A DNA stretch of 64,000 bases from Monilinia fructicola (lineage: Eukaryota; Ascomycota; Leotiomycetes; Helotiales; Sclerotiniaceae): assembly GCA_008692225.1 (NCBI GenBank), contig VICG01000013.1:2137685-2201684 (forward strand), in the 5' to 3' direction. The notes under the pieces are model-generated. The model had not been told where the DNA came from and made no database searches. It saw nothing but the letters and a program-made list of their open reading frames with translations. The position numbers and the translations under genes are program-made. Shown piece by piece: positions 24,072 through 36,278 of this stretch; positions within the stretch are counted from its first letter, which is position 1; each line of letters opens with the position of its first letter.

Positions 24072-25822
24072 ATGGCAGGAGAGAATGGCCATGAACTGGT
24101 CCGTATTGAGACAAATATTCTTCCGAAAGGAAAACTCATAGTGGTTTTCTCTGGATTGGCATTTGCTCTTCTCATCACTTTTATAGATCAAAACTCGATT
24201 GGTATAGCATTGCCCACAATCGGTCCTGATCTCAATGCTGCCACTACGATTTCTTGGGCAGGTACATCAAGTTTGATTGCCAACACAGTATTTCAAGTTC
24301 TTTATGGAAGAATATCAGACATTCTGGGGAGGAAAGTGGTGTTTCTTACTGCTGTAGGATTGTTAGCGCTAGGAGATTTACTTTGTGGGTTTGCTAAAAC
24401 AGGCCCCCAGCTTTATGTTTTTAGGGGTATTGCTGGCGTGGGGACTGGCGGGATCATGGCCTTGGCTATGATGATTGTATCCGATGTCGTTACTTTGGAG
24501 AACCGTGGAAAGCAAGTACATTCTAGCTATTGAAATCTTGAGAGCCGTGACTGACTAGTTCTAGATACCAAGGAATTTTGGGATCGTGCATCGGGTTGGG
24601 TAATACCATTGGACCATTCTTAGCAGCCGCATTCGTTCAGAATTCAACATGGCGAGGTCTATTTTGGTGTATATGCCCACTTGCTGTTCTATCTGGTGCT
24701 ATGGTGGCGTGGACGTTACCTCCGAGCAAAGTTCATGGCTCTACAGCAACCAAAATTCGAGTCATCGACTATCCAGGGATTGTTCTCATAACCGCAGCCA
24801 TCATGCTCATTTTGATACCAGTCTCGGGCGGTGGTACCTACTTTAAATGGTCTAGTCCGATGGTTATCTCCATGCTCACTCTGGGTGGGTGCTGCTTAAT
24901 TGGTTTCCTCGTCGTGGAGTGGAAATTTGCCGCTATGCCAATGATGCCTCTGCACCTTTTCAAAGACCCCGCTGTAGCGGCCATTCTGGCACAAACTTTT
25001 CTCTTTGGTATAGTCTATTACTCCCACCTCTACTACCTCCCAATATACTACCAGAATGCCCGCCAATACTCACCCCTCATGTCCGCCGCCCTCACGATTC
25101 CATTCGTAGCCACACAATCCAGCTTTAGTATTGTATCCGGGCAATACATTTCCTGGACAAAACGCTATGGTGAAATTATTTGGATAGGTTTCATGCTATG
25201 GACCCTTGGATCAGGACTCGTTCTTTTGTTCTCCCGAACACTACCAAAATGGAAAATTGTCTTGATCCTCTTAACCGAGGGAGCAGGAGTAGGATTCGTC
25301 TTTCAACCCACCCTTGTTGCAGCACAAGCTCATTGCACCAAACGAGACCGTGCAGTAGTTATCTCTACCAGAAATTTTCTGCGTGCTCTCGGTGGTGCGA
25401 TTGGTCTTGCGATTTCTTCGGCTATTTTCTCAAATTCGATCCAATCTCATCTAGACACCTTATCAACTCCCTTGCCAGTGGGCTTCAAAGAAACAATCTT
25501 AGCGTCGATATTAAGTGTTCCAAACTTATCCGCATTGACGTCAGAGCAGAAAAATGAAGTCCTAAACGCATATATGGCTGCCAGCAAGAGTGTGTTTTAC
25601 CTTTGGGTTCCTATTATTGGCGTTTGTTTGTGTCTTTGTTTGTTGATTAAGGATAAGGGGCTGCAGAGACCAGATGAGAAACCAATAACTAGAGAGTTGG
25701 AACAAGGGGAAGTTAGTAGTAGTGTGACGGATATTGACATTGTGGCGGATGAGAGGGGGCATGAGACGAGAGATATAGAGAGGGGTGAGACGAAGAAGGT
25801 TGTGGAGGAGCCGAAACGTTGA
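24072..25822 (+). CDS. MFS multidrug transporter, DHA2-like (2 exons, GC-AG intron)
   Basis: Polytopic membrane transporter of 565 residues, probably a proton-coupled exporter of drugs or metabolites. Exon 1 is 24072-24511 and exon 2 is 24565-25822. The 53-bp intron begins GCAAGT and ends TTCTAG with a CTGAC branch; only the GC donor keeps RGK joined to YQGILGSCIGLG. Visible family signatures are the TM1 segment with FIDQNSIGIALPTIGPDL, motif A in GRISDILGRKVVF, the LYVFRGIAGVGTGGIMALAM helix and a motif-C-like CIGLGNTIGPFLAAAFV. Enough hydrophobic segments follow for a 14-helix topology, then a charged cytoplasmic tail. Substrate cannot be read from sequence. Siderophore or amino-acid transport are alternatives within the same superfamily. 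Confidence 0.92.
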
Positions 25823-27573
25823 ATACAAGTAACAAATCAAAGCCAATATTTTTTCACAAGTGCACCAGTAGATCTAGTGATTCGTTGAATCACACCAAAG
25901 TTGAATACATCGACATTTTCGCAATATCTATCCGTAGGCCCCAAGACCAGATAAAAGTCATCAGTCCAGATCAAATAATGAAGTTCTTTACCCTTTGATG
26001 AGATCGATTGTAGGTCTAAGTTGTGTCCACTTTCACTCTGCCACAATGCGCATATGTTCCCTTTACATGAATTCATTCAATAAATTTGAGCATTTTCCCA
26101 GTTTCAAGTATGGATTTTGATCATTACGTCGTTGCCGAACAAGGTTCTGAGGTTGTGCTGCCAGTAAGAATGCATTCAAACCTCTATTTCGATCCTTTTA
26201 ACGACTTTTCTAAAAATTACCACTCATTAGGGCTTATAGAGCTCATAAACAAAGTCTAGGGAAAAGCTGTACGAGGAAGAAGATTGTAAACAGTGATTAT
26301 TGTTGAATGTTGATAAATTCGATTGACCGTTTGACCACCAAGTCACCAGGATCTTCCATTTGGGGGTGCAAGAGAAACGCTTCATTTATCCAAACTTCCA
26401 AGATTGAGTTCATGTTGGAAAGAAAGCTGTGATGACATTATATGTATATAGTGAGAGGAACCATAGAGGGAACAAATTCCAACCAGAAGTCAAGAATTAT
26501 ACAACAAAAAGGGCAAATTGTGTAAATTGCAGTCAGGCACTGACAAGTGAAGGCTGGAAAACATGCTGAGGTTTATTTGAAGATATTCTATTCTAGGTCT
26601 AAGAGATGCGGCTTCGTACAGCATCGATGATTATTTATTGGTTGTAAACTGTTCATTCTATGAGTCCTCCTTTGTTTAACTTCTTGCTGTGTTTTCAAAC
26701 CATTGAACAAACAGTCCCTTTTATAACCGAATGGAGTCAGCTCTTTATAGTAAGAGAAGTCAAGGATATCTTTAACTGGCATATCTTCTCATCACAAAGA
26801 TAATGGCATAGATTTGACATTTCTGAACTCGCTGAGGGGTTCCTTCAAGAATGGGGTTATGGTATATTCATGATATTTCTCTGATGATGAATACTTGAAT
26901 CTATCCATAAATTCTTTCTAATGCAGTTATAATCAATACAACTTTGAATATAACCTAAAGCTAAAGCAAGACTGGTTGATGAATTGGATTAATGCGCACT
27001 CCTCGGAATCAGAATCTTATCCAGGTATTTGGTACGCATATAACTTTACCATCATCCAATTCTAATGCGGAGTCGTGCCAACTACCTAGGTAGGCTATAT
27101 AACATACAGATCGATCAAAGTCGCATTTGTTTGGGCGATGGCGACTGGGGTCTCAATATTATCGTTCTCTGCAATATACAATGCTGCTATATACAATGCT
27201 GCTGATGAGCTCGAGGACGATATCAAAATCAAATTCGGAAAAAGAAGTCACATGGTCATGGAAAATGAAGCACAAATTAGATGGGTAAATCATATCGATA
27301 TTTTTGGTTTTTTCGTTTTTTTGTTTTTTTTTTGGTTTTTTTTTGTTTTTTTTTTGTTTTTTTTTTTGTTTTTTCTTGTTTGTTTGTTTTTTTGATAATT
27401 GGGTAGAACTTGTACTAAAGTAAAAGGACGAAAGCTTACCACTCTCTGAGTTGATGGATTGAAAGGGTAAAAAGAAGAAGATACTCCTGCTATGTTCCCC
27501 TGCACTTCCATCGTTTACAGTCATTATTCCTACCTACCTGTCACTGCCTCGGTCATTGTCTAAACTCTCTGAA
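25823..27573. other. Intergenic with a T-rich tract
   Basis: No gene supported. A strongly strand-biased tract (about 27,300-27,393) is almost pure T with isolated G, and the reading frames across it are Phe or Lys homopolymers. Elsewhere only short random frames. Confidence 0.55.
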
Positions 27574-28835
27574 CTATGTGAACCGCCTGAGCTGTCTGAC
27601 CACCCTGCGTTGTCTGCGCTGAATGAGCTCTATTTCCAACTCAGCACGATCTGTACGCATCCTGAGCTCTCTGACCTCTGCGAGCATAATACGCATCCTG
27701 AGGTCTTGATCAGAGCTGTCAGAATCATCGTCAGAATGATTGTCAGAATGATTGTCAGAATGATTGTCAGAATGATTGTCAGAATGATTGTCAGAATGAT
27801 TGTCAGAATGATTGTCAGAATCATCGTCAGAATCATCATCAGAATCATCATCAGAATCATCATCATCAGAATCATCATCAGAATCATCATCGTGTGATCA
27901 GGATCATCGTTGTCAGAATCATCAAGATTCCATTGTCCGACGCCGTCAAAATAGTCCTCAGCATCAAATTGATCTTGGCACCAATCGTGAGGCGGAGTTC
28001 GGTAGACTTTGTGTCTTCTCCGGCACATTTGGGCATGTCACTCGCTGCTCCCTTGACTGATTTCAAACCACTGAACAATGCATTTTTCATGGAAAAGGTG
28101 GTTTCCACAAAATACACGTCGTACGTTGTCAATCTGCTCAGCAGAATCCAAGCCATCTGTACAGATTGCGCAGATTTCCCCACTGGGAATATCTTCAGGC
28201 TTGACAAGATGGAGGAGATCATAAGTAAGTGATGTCAGGCTCGTGGGGTCCAACAGGCGTTTCATTTCGAACTCTCCCATAGATCTTACTAATTTGAAGT
28301 AATAGTTTTGTTCAAGATTATAGAAGTCTAGCGTCCTCCTTGCCCTTTTCATATTCTCTGAAAGTTCATTTCGTATCTCGCTGTTTTCTGCCTCGCTATT
28401 TCTTTCATCGTGGTATTTCAGCTCTCGTACCGTGGCTTGATATGCTTCTGATAGGTTGTATTGTCTCTGGGACAAGAAATTATGGTCAGCAACAAAGTTT
28501 TCCCAATACTCTCTTCGTCTTGCAAGCTCAGTGGGTTCGAGGTTTGGGCAATGAGAATCAAATTCCAATTTCTCTTCGGCACAAGACAAAGGAGTATTTT
28601 GGTCAATAAGTTCACAAACAGAGCACTTACTTTCTATGATCTGGGCACCGGCCCAGTGAGTATTTCTCAACAAATGATTAGGAAGGATGAATCGTTGACC
28701 ATCGTTATTGTTCAAAAATGAGATTATAGATGAGTAAGGTTCAGTTCTACAAGCATCACAATGTTCCACTGTTGTTATCAGATCTCCGCAGACATTATAG
28801 AATATCTCGCTGATAGTACAGTGATTGGAATCCAT
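27574..28835 (-). pseudogene. RING-finger gene broken inside the RING, with acidic repeat
   Basis: Three coherent segments follow each other. Segment 1 (28038-28835, 265 residues from MDSNHC) has Cys-rich pairs (VEHCDACR, ESKCSVCEL), a helical middle and the first six ligands of a RING (CAICTDGLDSAE, FCGNHLFHEKCIVQWFEI). It ends at TGA 28038-28040, exactly where the last Cys pair should be. The same frame resumes with MCRRRHKVYRTPP and DDSDNDDPDH to about 27,900. A one-base frame change then enters a (DDDS/DNHS)n acidic repeat, ending in a basic helix (LRMRIMLAEV and IELIQRRQRRVVRQLRR) with stop at 27574-27576. An extra 6 bases near 28,030-28,039 explain the stop. The product could be a truncated 265-residue protein. 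A functional RING ligase needs the missing pair. Confidence 0.7.
27728..27895. repeat. In-gene 12-bp/9-bp satellite
   Basis: About eight tandem copies of the 12-mer GATTGTCAGAAT, grading into a shorter (ATCATCAGA)n repeat. Read on the minus strand in the gene's frame it codes Asp/Asn/His/Ser repeats (DNHS then DDDS), inside the broken RING gene. Confidence 0.92.
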
Positions 28836-30848
28836 GATGATTGGTCTTCTTATGTTTGTTCGAGTGTGTTCTTGTTAGAATGGTTGAAGATAGCCTCAAC
28901 AGTGGCAAGAGAAAAGCATTTATACTAAGGTTATAGTATCTGTTTTGTCTCTGTTTTTTCTCTGTTTTGTCTCTGTTTTCAATGGCTAAGTTGCTTGACC
29001 AAGATGAACAATGAAAATTTAATCATGAACCGTAAAGAACAACTTTTCTCTTCCCTTAGCACAGTGTACAGAACAATTGTTTTGTTACTCCGACTACCCA
29101 GGCAACAAAGAAACCCTCCAAAGCCTAACTTTGAAGTTAAGAATCAATATCATTTAGGTGATACTATAATCGCTCAACTGAAGCTTATTCTTTTCTATAA
29201 ACTTCAATCCTTATCATGATTCGTCCCAGCCACAGTGATTTTAATGTTGAGAACTTGGCCAGTGTTTGGATCCGAGTCGCTCATTATGAGGGCCTCGTAA
29301 TACTAACGATGCCAATTCTTGGAAATCGAGATAACTGAAACTCCCAAAACTATATGTATACTTTACTGTCAAGCTTGAAGCTTTCATTGTAGAAGCATTC
29401 ATGCGTTGTTCATCTGATAAGATAATACCCCTATCTTGAAGCGAAAAACAAAGAGTAATGAGATAAGCTTCCTGAGATAAGGATTAATCTCAAGTAATGA
29501 TATCTATAACATTACTGAATGTCGAGTGTCAGTCAAACTTACTAACCCATTTCAAAAACGACTCTTCACTCTTGAGACTAGACTCGCAAGTACTAAGACT
29601 GTACGGACCGATTGTCCACGCTTAATTATAAATTCGGGAAACTCGAAATATCCAATCTTGGGAATCCCCCATATTCCCTGTATTTCCCCTAATTATCCCC
29701 GCATTAAGATAATCCAAAGCAAATTGACGATAAGGCAGCTCATCGTTTATAAAATTAGACACTTGATATGCTCCCCTCAAAATTATAAGCCTGTGTTAGA
29801 CTGAAGTACATCCAGTTGTTGAGCATGTAGGCGAACTGAGGCCACCGGATTTAGTGCATGTTACCGTGGAATCTCCACATTCAGAATGTGTGTAAACATT
29901 GGTTTAGATTTTGTGCTCGAACTCTGGCTTGGACCGAGGAATTGTCGGCCATCGTCATAGTTTCGCTACTTGAGCTTGAGGCAGAAGGAGCGTATGAAGA
30001 AACTGAAGTCGTGGAACTAGTTGAAATGGTGAAAAGATTGAGAAAAGAACTCGGAGAAGTAGCCGAAATAGAGGACGTGTGCGAGGTAGCGGTTGAGTAG
30101 TGGTCAAAGTGACTTACTGACCGGCTTGCAAGCAGTCAAAAGGGGCATTATCCACCACCTAATTTTTTCCTATCCCCGGACAATCGAGGTTAAAACCCAA
30201 AGCGTTAATGTCCAAGGTAACTAACCCTCGACGACCCGCAGCCTCCATATCATGATTGATCGCTCTCCCACTAATATTCCAATGATCGAGACATGAGGAG
30301 ATTCCAGAATGATTATGTCCAGGAATATTGGTGATGGGTTTCAGTACGGTAAGTAGAACAGATTAGTAGCGTAGAGATGATCTTGAACACGGTAAAATTT
30401 GGTACGCATGCCAAGATTTTGAAGTGCAGAAACAATTCTGGGGATTTTTGCACGTGGAATATGGAACGGCGCCACTAGAGACTTGTTCATTGTTAGAGAG
30501 TGCAACCCCTAAGAGGGGTGAAAACTCAAATTGAGGAACACTACACTAAAACTTAGGAAGTTCTTATGGAATGATTTTCAATCTGTCGAACTGGAAAGTG
30601 GGTCAAATGATTCAATCAGTGAACGTACTTTTATCTTCTCGTCCTGAACTCTGACTCTGAGACACGATAAATAAATCGAAATTGGAACTTTGAGCATTAG
30701 AAATATTGACAGCTGGTTTTAAGATGAATGATATGTACAAAGGCTATTTAAATGTTGAATTAATACTTTTGCGTCTCTTGGTACCACTCCCCACGTTCTC
30801 CTCTCCCCCCACCATGCTTCGAAACCCAGCAACCTAGAACTTATCCCT
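28836..30848. other. Intergenic, nothing firmly supported
   Basis: Region upstream of the broken RING gene and downstream of the nitrilase gene. An 80-codon open frame (29,858-30,100) ends in a Glu-rich helix-like stretch but has no second support. Sequence near 28,936-28,980 repeats TCTGTTTTGTC about four times. Confidence 0.45.
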
Positions 30849-32008
30849 TTAGTTCTTGATTGAGGCCAACAAATCGCTGATTGGGAATCTTTGGCGGGGT
30901 ACGAGGTTTCCTTCAACCTTTGGAATGTATGAAGGGAAGTTGGTGTAGATTTCGTTAAGAACACCCCATGATTGTTGTCCATCAGCATCATAGGTTGGGG
31001 CATCCTTCAATCCGGTGGTGTTGAATGATTGGTAGATCAATGGGACTTCATCGAAATCGGTAGCAGCTGAGGTAACAGCAAGATCCAAACCGTCAGCGCC
31101 AATGAAACGGACATTTCCGACAGAAGAGAAGATGAGTGGAGCGTTAGCGTTGACTGCATAGAGGCGGGAAGCTCCAACGTTGACTTCTTCACTTTCCCAG
31201 CCTTCAGCGGATGGATCTTTGGCATCAGGTGTGTCTGCATATTTATTAGCGCTACTTACTCGGTATAAATCAAAGAATGGCTGAACCTACATGGGTTGGA
31301 AGCGATGTGAAGGGTCTCGTATTGAGCTTGTGCGTTGTAGGTCATGGCAGGGTGGAAATGTTCCCAGCATTCAAGAATACCCCAGCGACCGTATGGGGTA
31401 GAAATGACCTTAATCTCACTTGGGGTTCCATCAGACCAGATACCACGCTCACCGCCAGAAGGTCGCAACTTGTGGCGGATCAAGATAGCCTCTCCCTCAG
31501 GAGAGATCAAAGATTGAGCCATGTAGAGGACACCGTCGGCCTTGTGAGAGAAACCTAAGACAACGTAGATACTCTCACTCTTGGCGACATCAAGAATGCT
31601 TTGCCATTGTGGGCTTCCAACAACAACGGAGTTGTCGATGTAGTTCTCGAGGTAATCGGCAATGGTAACATTATCGGCCATTCCCTTTGGGTAACTAAGA
31701 TTCATGTCAACTTTATAGGTCATTTTAAGTGGGAAGAACTTGCTAACTTACCCCGGGAACCATAATTCGGGGAAGACAACTAGGTTAGCTTGGTTTGTAG
31801 AAGCTTGCTTGATGAGCTTGACAGCTTTGGCAACGGTGGCATTGAGATCAAACTTGTGACCAGTCCAGTCCTTGTTCATGACTGGAGTAGGCCAGTTTGC
31901 TGGAGGAGCACGAACAATGGCAACAGTCAAATTGTTGTAATCTGGAGCTCTGGGGATGACCGAGGCACAGCCAAGCCCGAGGAGGGAAAGGAAGAATGTC
32001 GACTTCAT
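30849..32008 (-). CDS. Secreted nitrilase-family carbon-nitrogen hydrolase (3 exons)
   Basis: Exons on the minus strand: 31752-32008, 31291-31694 and 30849-31234, giving 348 residues. A signal peptide (MKSTFFLSLLGLGCASVIPR) is followed by the nitrilase fold. The catalytic triad is visible as Glu81 in FPELWFPGYPKG, Lys161 in RHKLRPSGGER and Cys195 in GILECWEHFHPAM. The Cys motif CWEH and the Lys motif with LRP and GER match branch 1 (aliphatic nitrilase and cyanide hydratase type) rather than amidases. Several N-glycosylation sites (NLT, NAT, NVT) support passage through the secretory route. Intron 1 ends at CTTAG so that FPG joins YPKG; intron 2 joins NPY to TPDAK. The enzyme would hydrolyse a nitrile to acid and ammonia, or hydrate cyanide. 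Substrate unknown; a secreted nitrilase is less usual than the cytosolic form. Confidence 0.88.
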
Positions 32009-34627
32009 AGCTATAATTGATGGATAGGAAAGGCGGAAGGAGACTCTATGGAATTGTGTAGGATTGAAGCCGATGATTTGAAAGTAATTTGGGAGATATC
32101 ATGATGATATATATATATACAAGTGTGGCCCTTCAGTGAGAGATATCGCCAAGATTAGATTTTGGTCAAATGCCGTGAGGTGATGATTAGTGGAGACGTA
32201 AAACCTATGCGGACGCATTTGCTGTGATAGGTAATGGAGATAGGCTGATAACATTGATAACCTTAGGGCTCAAAATCAAAACCACGTTTTCCCTATCATG
32301 CAAAACGTCATGTTTCTAGGGTGATAATCCATCCTGTGGACGGGGCACAGTCGCGCGGCGGGCAGGGAGGGTGTGGAGCTCGAGGTGAACTTGCATGGTC
32401 AATGTAAAGATTGCTATCCGCATTTTAGAGTTATGTTATGTAGTTTGGTTTGTGTAATACGAGTTATCGAAGATTCAGCAACGATCATGGCACATTGTAT
32501 CGCCTAATTATCGGGGCAAACGAAAAAGCGAAGCACCGATACCTAATATGCATGATGGTATTCTAATATCATCATATCATAATATCATTGGCTAATTGAA
32601 ATGATAAAATTGATTACAAATGAAAAACTAGAGGAGATTCCAGGTGCCGCAAACAAAAAGGGAACTCTATCGGTATCTACTGGTCTCTATTTGGAAAACC
32701 ACACCGGGCAAAATACTATAGATACTGCAATTGATATGAGCTGGGAAGTATTGCTAAAGCTAGGGCTGAAGTTCAAGCTAATACATATCTCTCGTATATA
32801 AATCTTCAACCAAGCCTTTCGTGAGAGGCAGCAAGAAAGTTGATATTATACATGATTAGTTTTGAAAAGTAGAGATCGAATCCGAATTTGCTTCATGTGT
32901 TTCATTTGCTTATGACGTTTCGGATCTGCATTCTACACGTGAGAAGAAGCTACGATAATGTCCCGAAAACGTTTAAAATATATCCGTGAGTGATAACCTG
33001 AACCCTCAAACATTTGAATCCATTGCCGCGGGCGGTAATGGGACACAGGTCGGCTGGGAAAACACCGGAAAATATGTTCACTGGCTCAAACCCCGAATAA
33101 TTCAAATCCCGAAGCGATGCGTCTCCTATCATCCTATGCTACTCTAGACTCAAATTCAGTCAAATCCCTAGTGAACCTCATCAGGGACAACTCGTCACTG
33201 ATATCAGGTCAGATATCTCCTGAGTCCTGATATACCGTGTGAGGAATCATCCCAATTACCGGACTATTCTAAGGAACTCTCTCCATTTCAGATGAACAAA
33301 CATTTTTGAATTATTTTGCAATATCCACCCCCAAGACTTCTTCGAAACCTTTTCGTAATATTGATCCAAACAAATATATTACCTACGTCAACGATGTTAA
33401 TTTAGCGATTTGTGTTGCTCATACGCTGCCATTCCAATTCTCTACTCTGTATACTCAAGCTTGGCTGCCCAAGTTGTACACTCGAAGTTCATTATATAAT
33501 GATCGACTTGAGGAACTCGACCAATCAGATTCCCTACATCAATTCAATTGAGAGTGTTTTTATCACCACCCGTGTAATACCAGATTCAAAACAACCACTT
33601 CGAGCCATCTTCAAGTTCCTATTACTCTTTTAGTCGAAGCTATGAGGTTTAAAGATCTGAGTGGCCATGGAAAACCAAAAGTATCCATACAGTCAGGAGA
33701 ACAGCCTCCAGAGCCTGTGATCTCGACCTCTAACCTACCCCCATCGGGGCTATATGCCGTCTTGGTAACATGCATGTTGCATTTTGATACACCTTCGGAA
33801 TGGGCGGAGAGAAGTGGCAGGTACATCCATAATGCCGTATGAGAACACCGTGATCGTGAAGACAACTTGGATCGAATCCATCATGGTTTAGGCACCGATA
33901 AAAGTGTAAAATGTGACCATTTCTCAAGGATTAGTTTCGACGACCATGAAGAAATTTTCCAGACCGCAAGCTTACCAAGTGCCGAAGTAAGTAAACGACG
34001 TGTGATGGATTTTGAAAGAAGCGGAGAAGTTTAAAGTATGGGATTCTAAAGAACTTAAAGTTGCCTGCTTTCCGAACGTGGTGTGCATGTGTCATGCGTG
34101 CCGTTAAGAAGGTATTTTTAGATTTTATGCTTGTTTGGGTTTATGCTTAATTTTGGTTGTAGCTTTTGATGCAGTTGAAGTTAAAGTTGACTGTGTTAGA
34201 TTGAGAGGTCGTGTTAACCTATGTAACATTCGAGGGAGGATGCTGATATACTCTGAATCACCAACGTATTACTTTTCTCTTCTTTACTTCGTGGTGTCTG
34301 TGGTTGAGATCGTGTTCTAGCAAATCGTGAAAAAATATACACTTATATGACTCTTGTAGTACTGGTGATTAATGAAAGCCAGTCATGGACTTCTTCAAAC
34401 ATGCAAAAATGTTCAAGAATGTACACAATGATGGGAAAGTTTCGACACAGGTGGACAACATTGTACCCATCCTTCCACCGTGGCCATGTCACGCGAGTAC
34501 AGGAGGCATGGAACATCAAAGTCATATTAAGGTTGTATAGAATCAAGTTTGATCTGTTTCTACCCTCATCTAAGTGAGCCATTCCTTTGACAATTCGAAT
34601 CCAGCTCCAGCATCCTCATCTAGAGGC
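32009..34627. other. Long intergenic stretch, nothing firmly supported
   Basis: About 2.6 kb upstream of the nitrilase gene. Short alternating frames occur around 33,600-33,930 (66-84 codons on three frames), none with recognisable content. A small TA-rich run sits at 32,107-32,120 near the nitrilase start and could be core promoter. Confidence 0.45.
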
Positions 34628-35206
34628 TTAGGGAGTATTCCCGCTTCCAACAGCAGGAGTATGATTATCAACCCACGGCAGATAACATGAGTCATCTATG
34701 GGTGGAGGGTGTTCAGCTAATTCGCATTTAGTCACAGCTGTGGATGCTGGAGCACTCGATGTTGTTGCAGCAGCAACACTCGTGGTTGGACACGCAAAAA
34801 CTTCACGATGTGTCACTACATCCTTATTCCCATCGGGTACAATTCCAATATTGATTTGATTGAAATTATAGATGATTGGATGCAACTCTCTATTCCCATC
34901 CACCTGGATAGCCATTGGTTTGCCTCCGAGGCAGTCGGGACTCCAAGATAAACGAGTATCGAAAGTAGTGAAATTTTGACTGCACATGCTATGACAGTTC
35001 TGATCGTAAATTTCGATGTTGAAGACGTTTGATGAAGTAAAGACTATGACTTCGATAGTGCAGATGTTGAGGTCAGCGGGTGAACAACTTAACTTGAGAT
35101 CATCGCGTATCTTGAATGAAACAATTGAGTCATGTAAAGCCAAGGGAGATGCAAGGGCGACGGAAATAAAGCCAACGAATATCTGGCAGAATATGACGAG
35201 CTTCAT
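34628..35206 (-). CDS. Small secreted cysteine-containing protein, effector candidate
   Basis: Single exon, 192 residues, starting at the ATG for MKLVIFCQIFVGFISVALAS, a clear signal peptide with likely cleavage after ALA. The frame is open 27 codons further upstream, but the signal peptide fixes this start. The mature part has eight Cys (in LKLSCSPADLNICT, DQNCHSMCSQ, SPDCLGG, VFACPT, TKCELA and DDSCYLP) and a low-complexity Ala/Thr/Ser stretch (TTSVAAATTSSAPASTAV) like an O-glycosylated linker. It has no known domain. An even Cys number, small size and secretion are typical of fungal effector or surface proteins; function is unknown. No GPI-type hydrophobic tail is seen. Confidence 0.75.
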   Translation of the reverse strand: MKLVIFCQIFVGFISVALASPLALHDSIVSFKIRDDLKLSCSPADLNICTIEVIVFTSSNVFNIEIYDQNCHSMCSQNFTTFDTRLSWSPDCLGGKPMAIQVDGNRELHPIIYNFNQINIGIVPDGNKDVVTHREVFACPTTSVAAATTSSAPASTAVTKCELAEHPPPIDDSCYLPWVDNHTPAVGSGNTP

Positions 35207-36278
35207 ACTGGTCTGTTTGCGTAATTTGTCAGTTGTGATGAAGAGAAGGAGCTTCGAAACTAACCCGGGGTGATAGAGCCTTGGCAAATTTGTTTGGTTA
35301 GGGGAGAAGTGATGGTACTTCCAAACTGAGAGCTTGTACCAACAGATGTTGAAGTTATATTAGTTCTAAAGGGACTGAGTGGTTTTCCAGTTCGTTTGTG
35401 TTTGTACTTGAAGTTGTTTGCGGTACACTGCAAGATGCGTTGAAATTTCTTTTGTGTTTGTTTGTGTCTTTGGTTGAAGTTGATGCATTACTTTGAGAGA
35501 ATGGAAATTCTTATGTGGTCCTCGAATGATAGATATTTATGACTAGCCCAAACATCTTGAAAATGCACATTTAAAGCTTGGATATCACAAGGAAGATAAA
35601 GATTGATATATGATTCAGTGATGGTGAATTATTTGTGAATGTCAGCCATTCTTTCAGGACTCGAAATATGCCATGAAGTCGAAGAAACACTAAGAAGCAC
35701 CAAGGGAATGATCACTTATCGAGATTTTTGTTCCTTCAGATAAATGATAAAATGATGTAGAGTTCTCTAGAAGTAATGGACTCTCTTACGCATCAGTCAG
35801 CAATCCCATAGATGCACCAGAGATCCTCTCAGGAACAGAGAAGAAATGTCATATAGAGACTCAAGATTCTGTGTCATGACTGGCAATCCACTGAGGTGTA
35901 GACAAGGAGTCATTTTATCAGTTCTATCGCAAGCTTTGGCGAAGGTGACTAACCCAAAAATCCCTAGTCTTTTGACTCCGTTACTTTCAAAGTTGTTTTG
36001 GGATGAAGATGAGAGAAAAACAATTCACAACGTTCAGTGTTGCAGGAAAATCCAAAGGAAATATTGAAGTCTACATTTTACCTACTGGTAACGTGCGATT
36101 TGGCGCCATAGAATCCTCAGTTACATCAAAACTTACTTTTCTCCGGATCCTTTCACCCCCTTTCGCCCATCTGAAAACCAAAACAGTTAACTTGTTGACC
36201 TTGGTGCAACAGGATAGATAATACTCATCAAAAATGCGAGCAGACCTCCATAATTATCATGGTGCCTGGATCCGAAAA
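35207..36278. other. Intergenic, nothing firmly supported
   Basis: Upstream of the secreted-protein gene. A TTTGTGTTTG-type repeat lies at about 35,394-35,470. Short + strand frames (35,846-36,221) include FGMKMREKQFTTFSVAGKS but have no start, splice or family support. Confidence 0.45.

Noticed and set aside
27138..27524. Open frames with Phe-rich or Lys-rich stretches
   Set aside because: They owe their length to a T-rich simple tract; no start, splice or domain support.
29858..30100. 80-codon frame with a Glu-rich end
   Set aside because: Too short and without a family or splice partner; kept as intergenic.
33611..33927. Overlapping 65-84 codon frames on both strands
   Set aside because: No recognisable motif, no splice structure, mutually exclusive frames.
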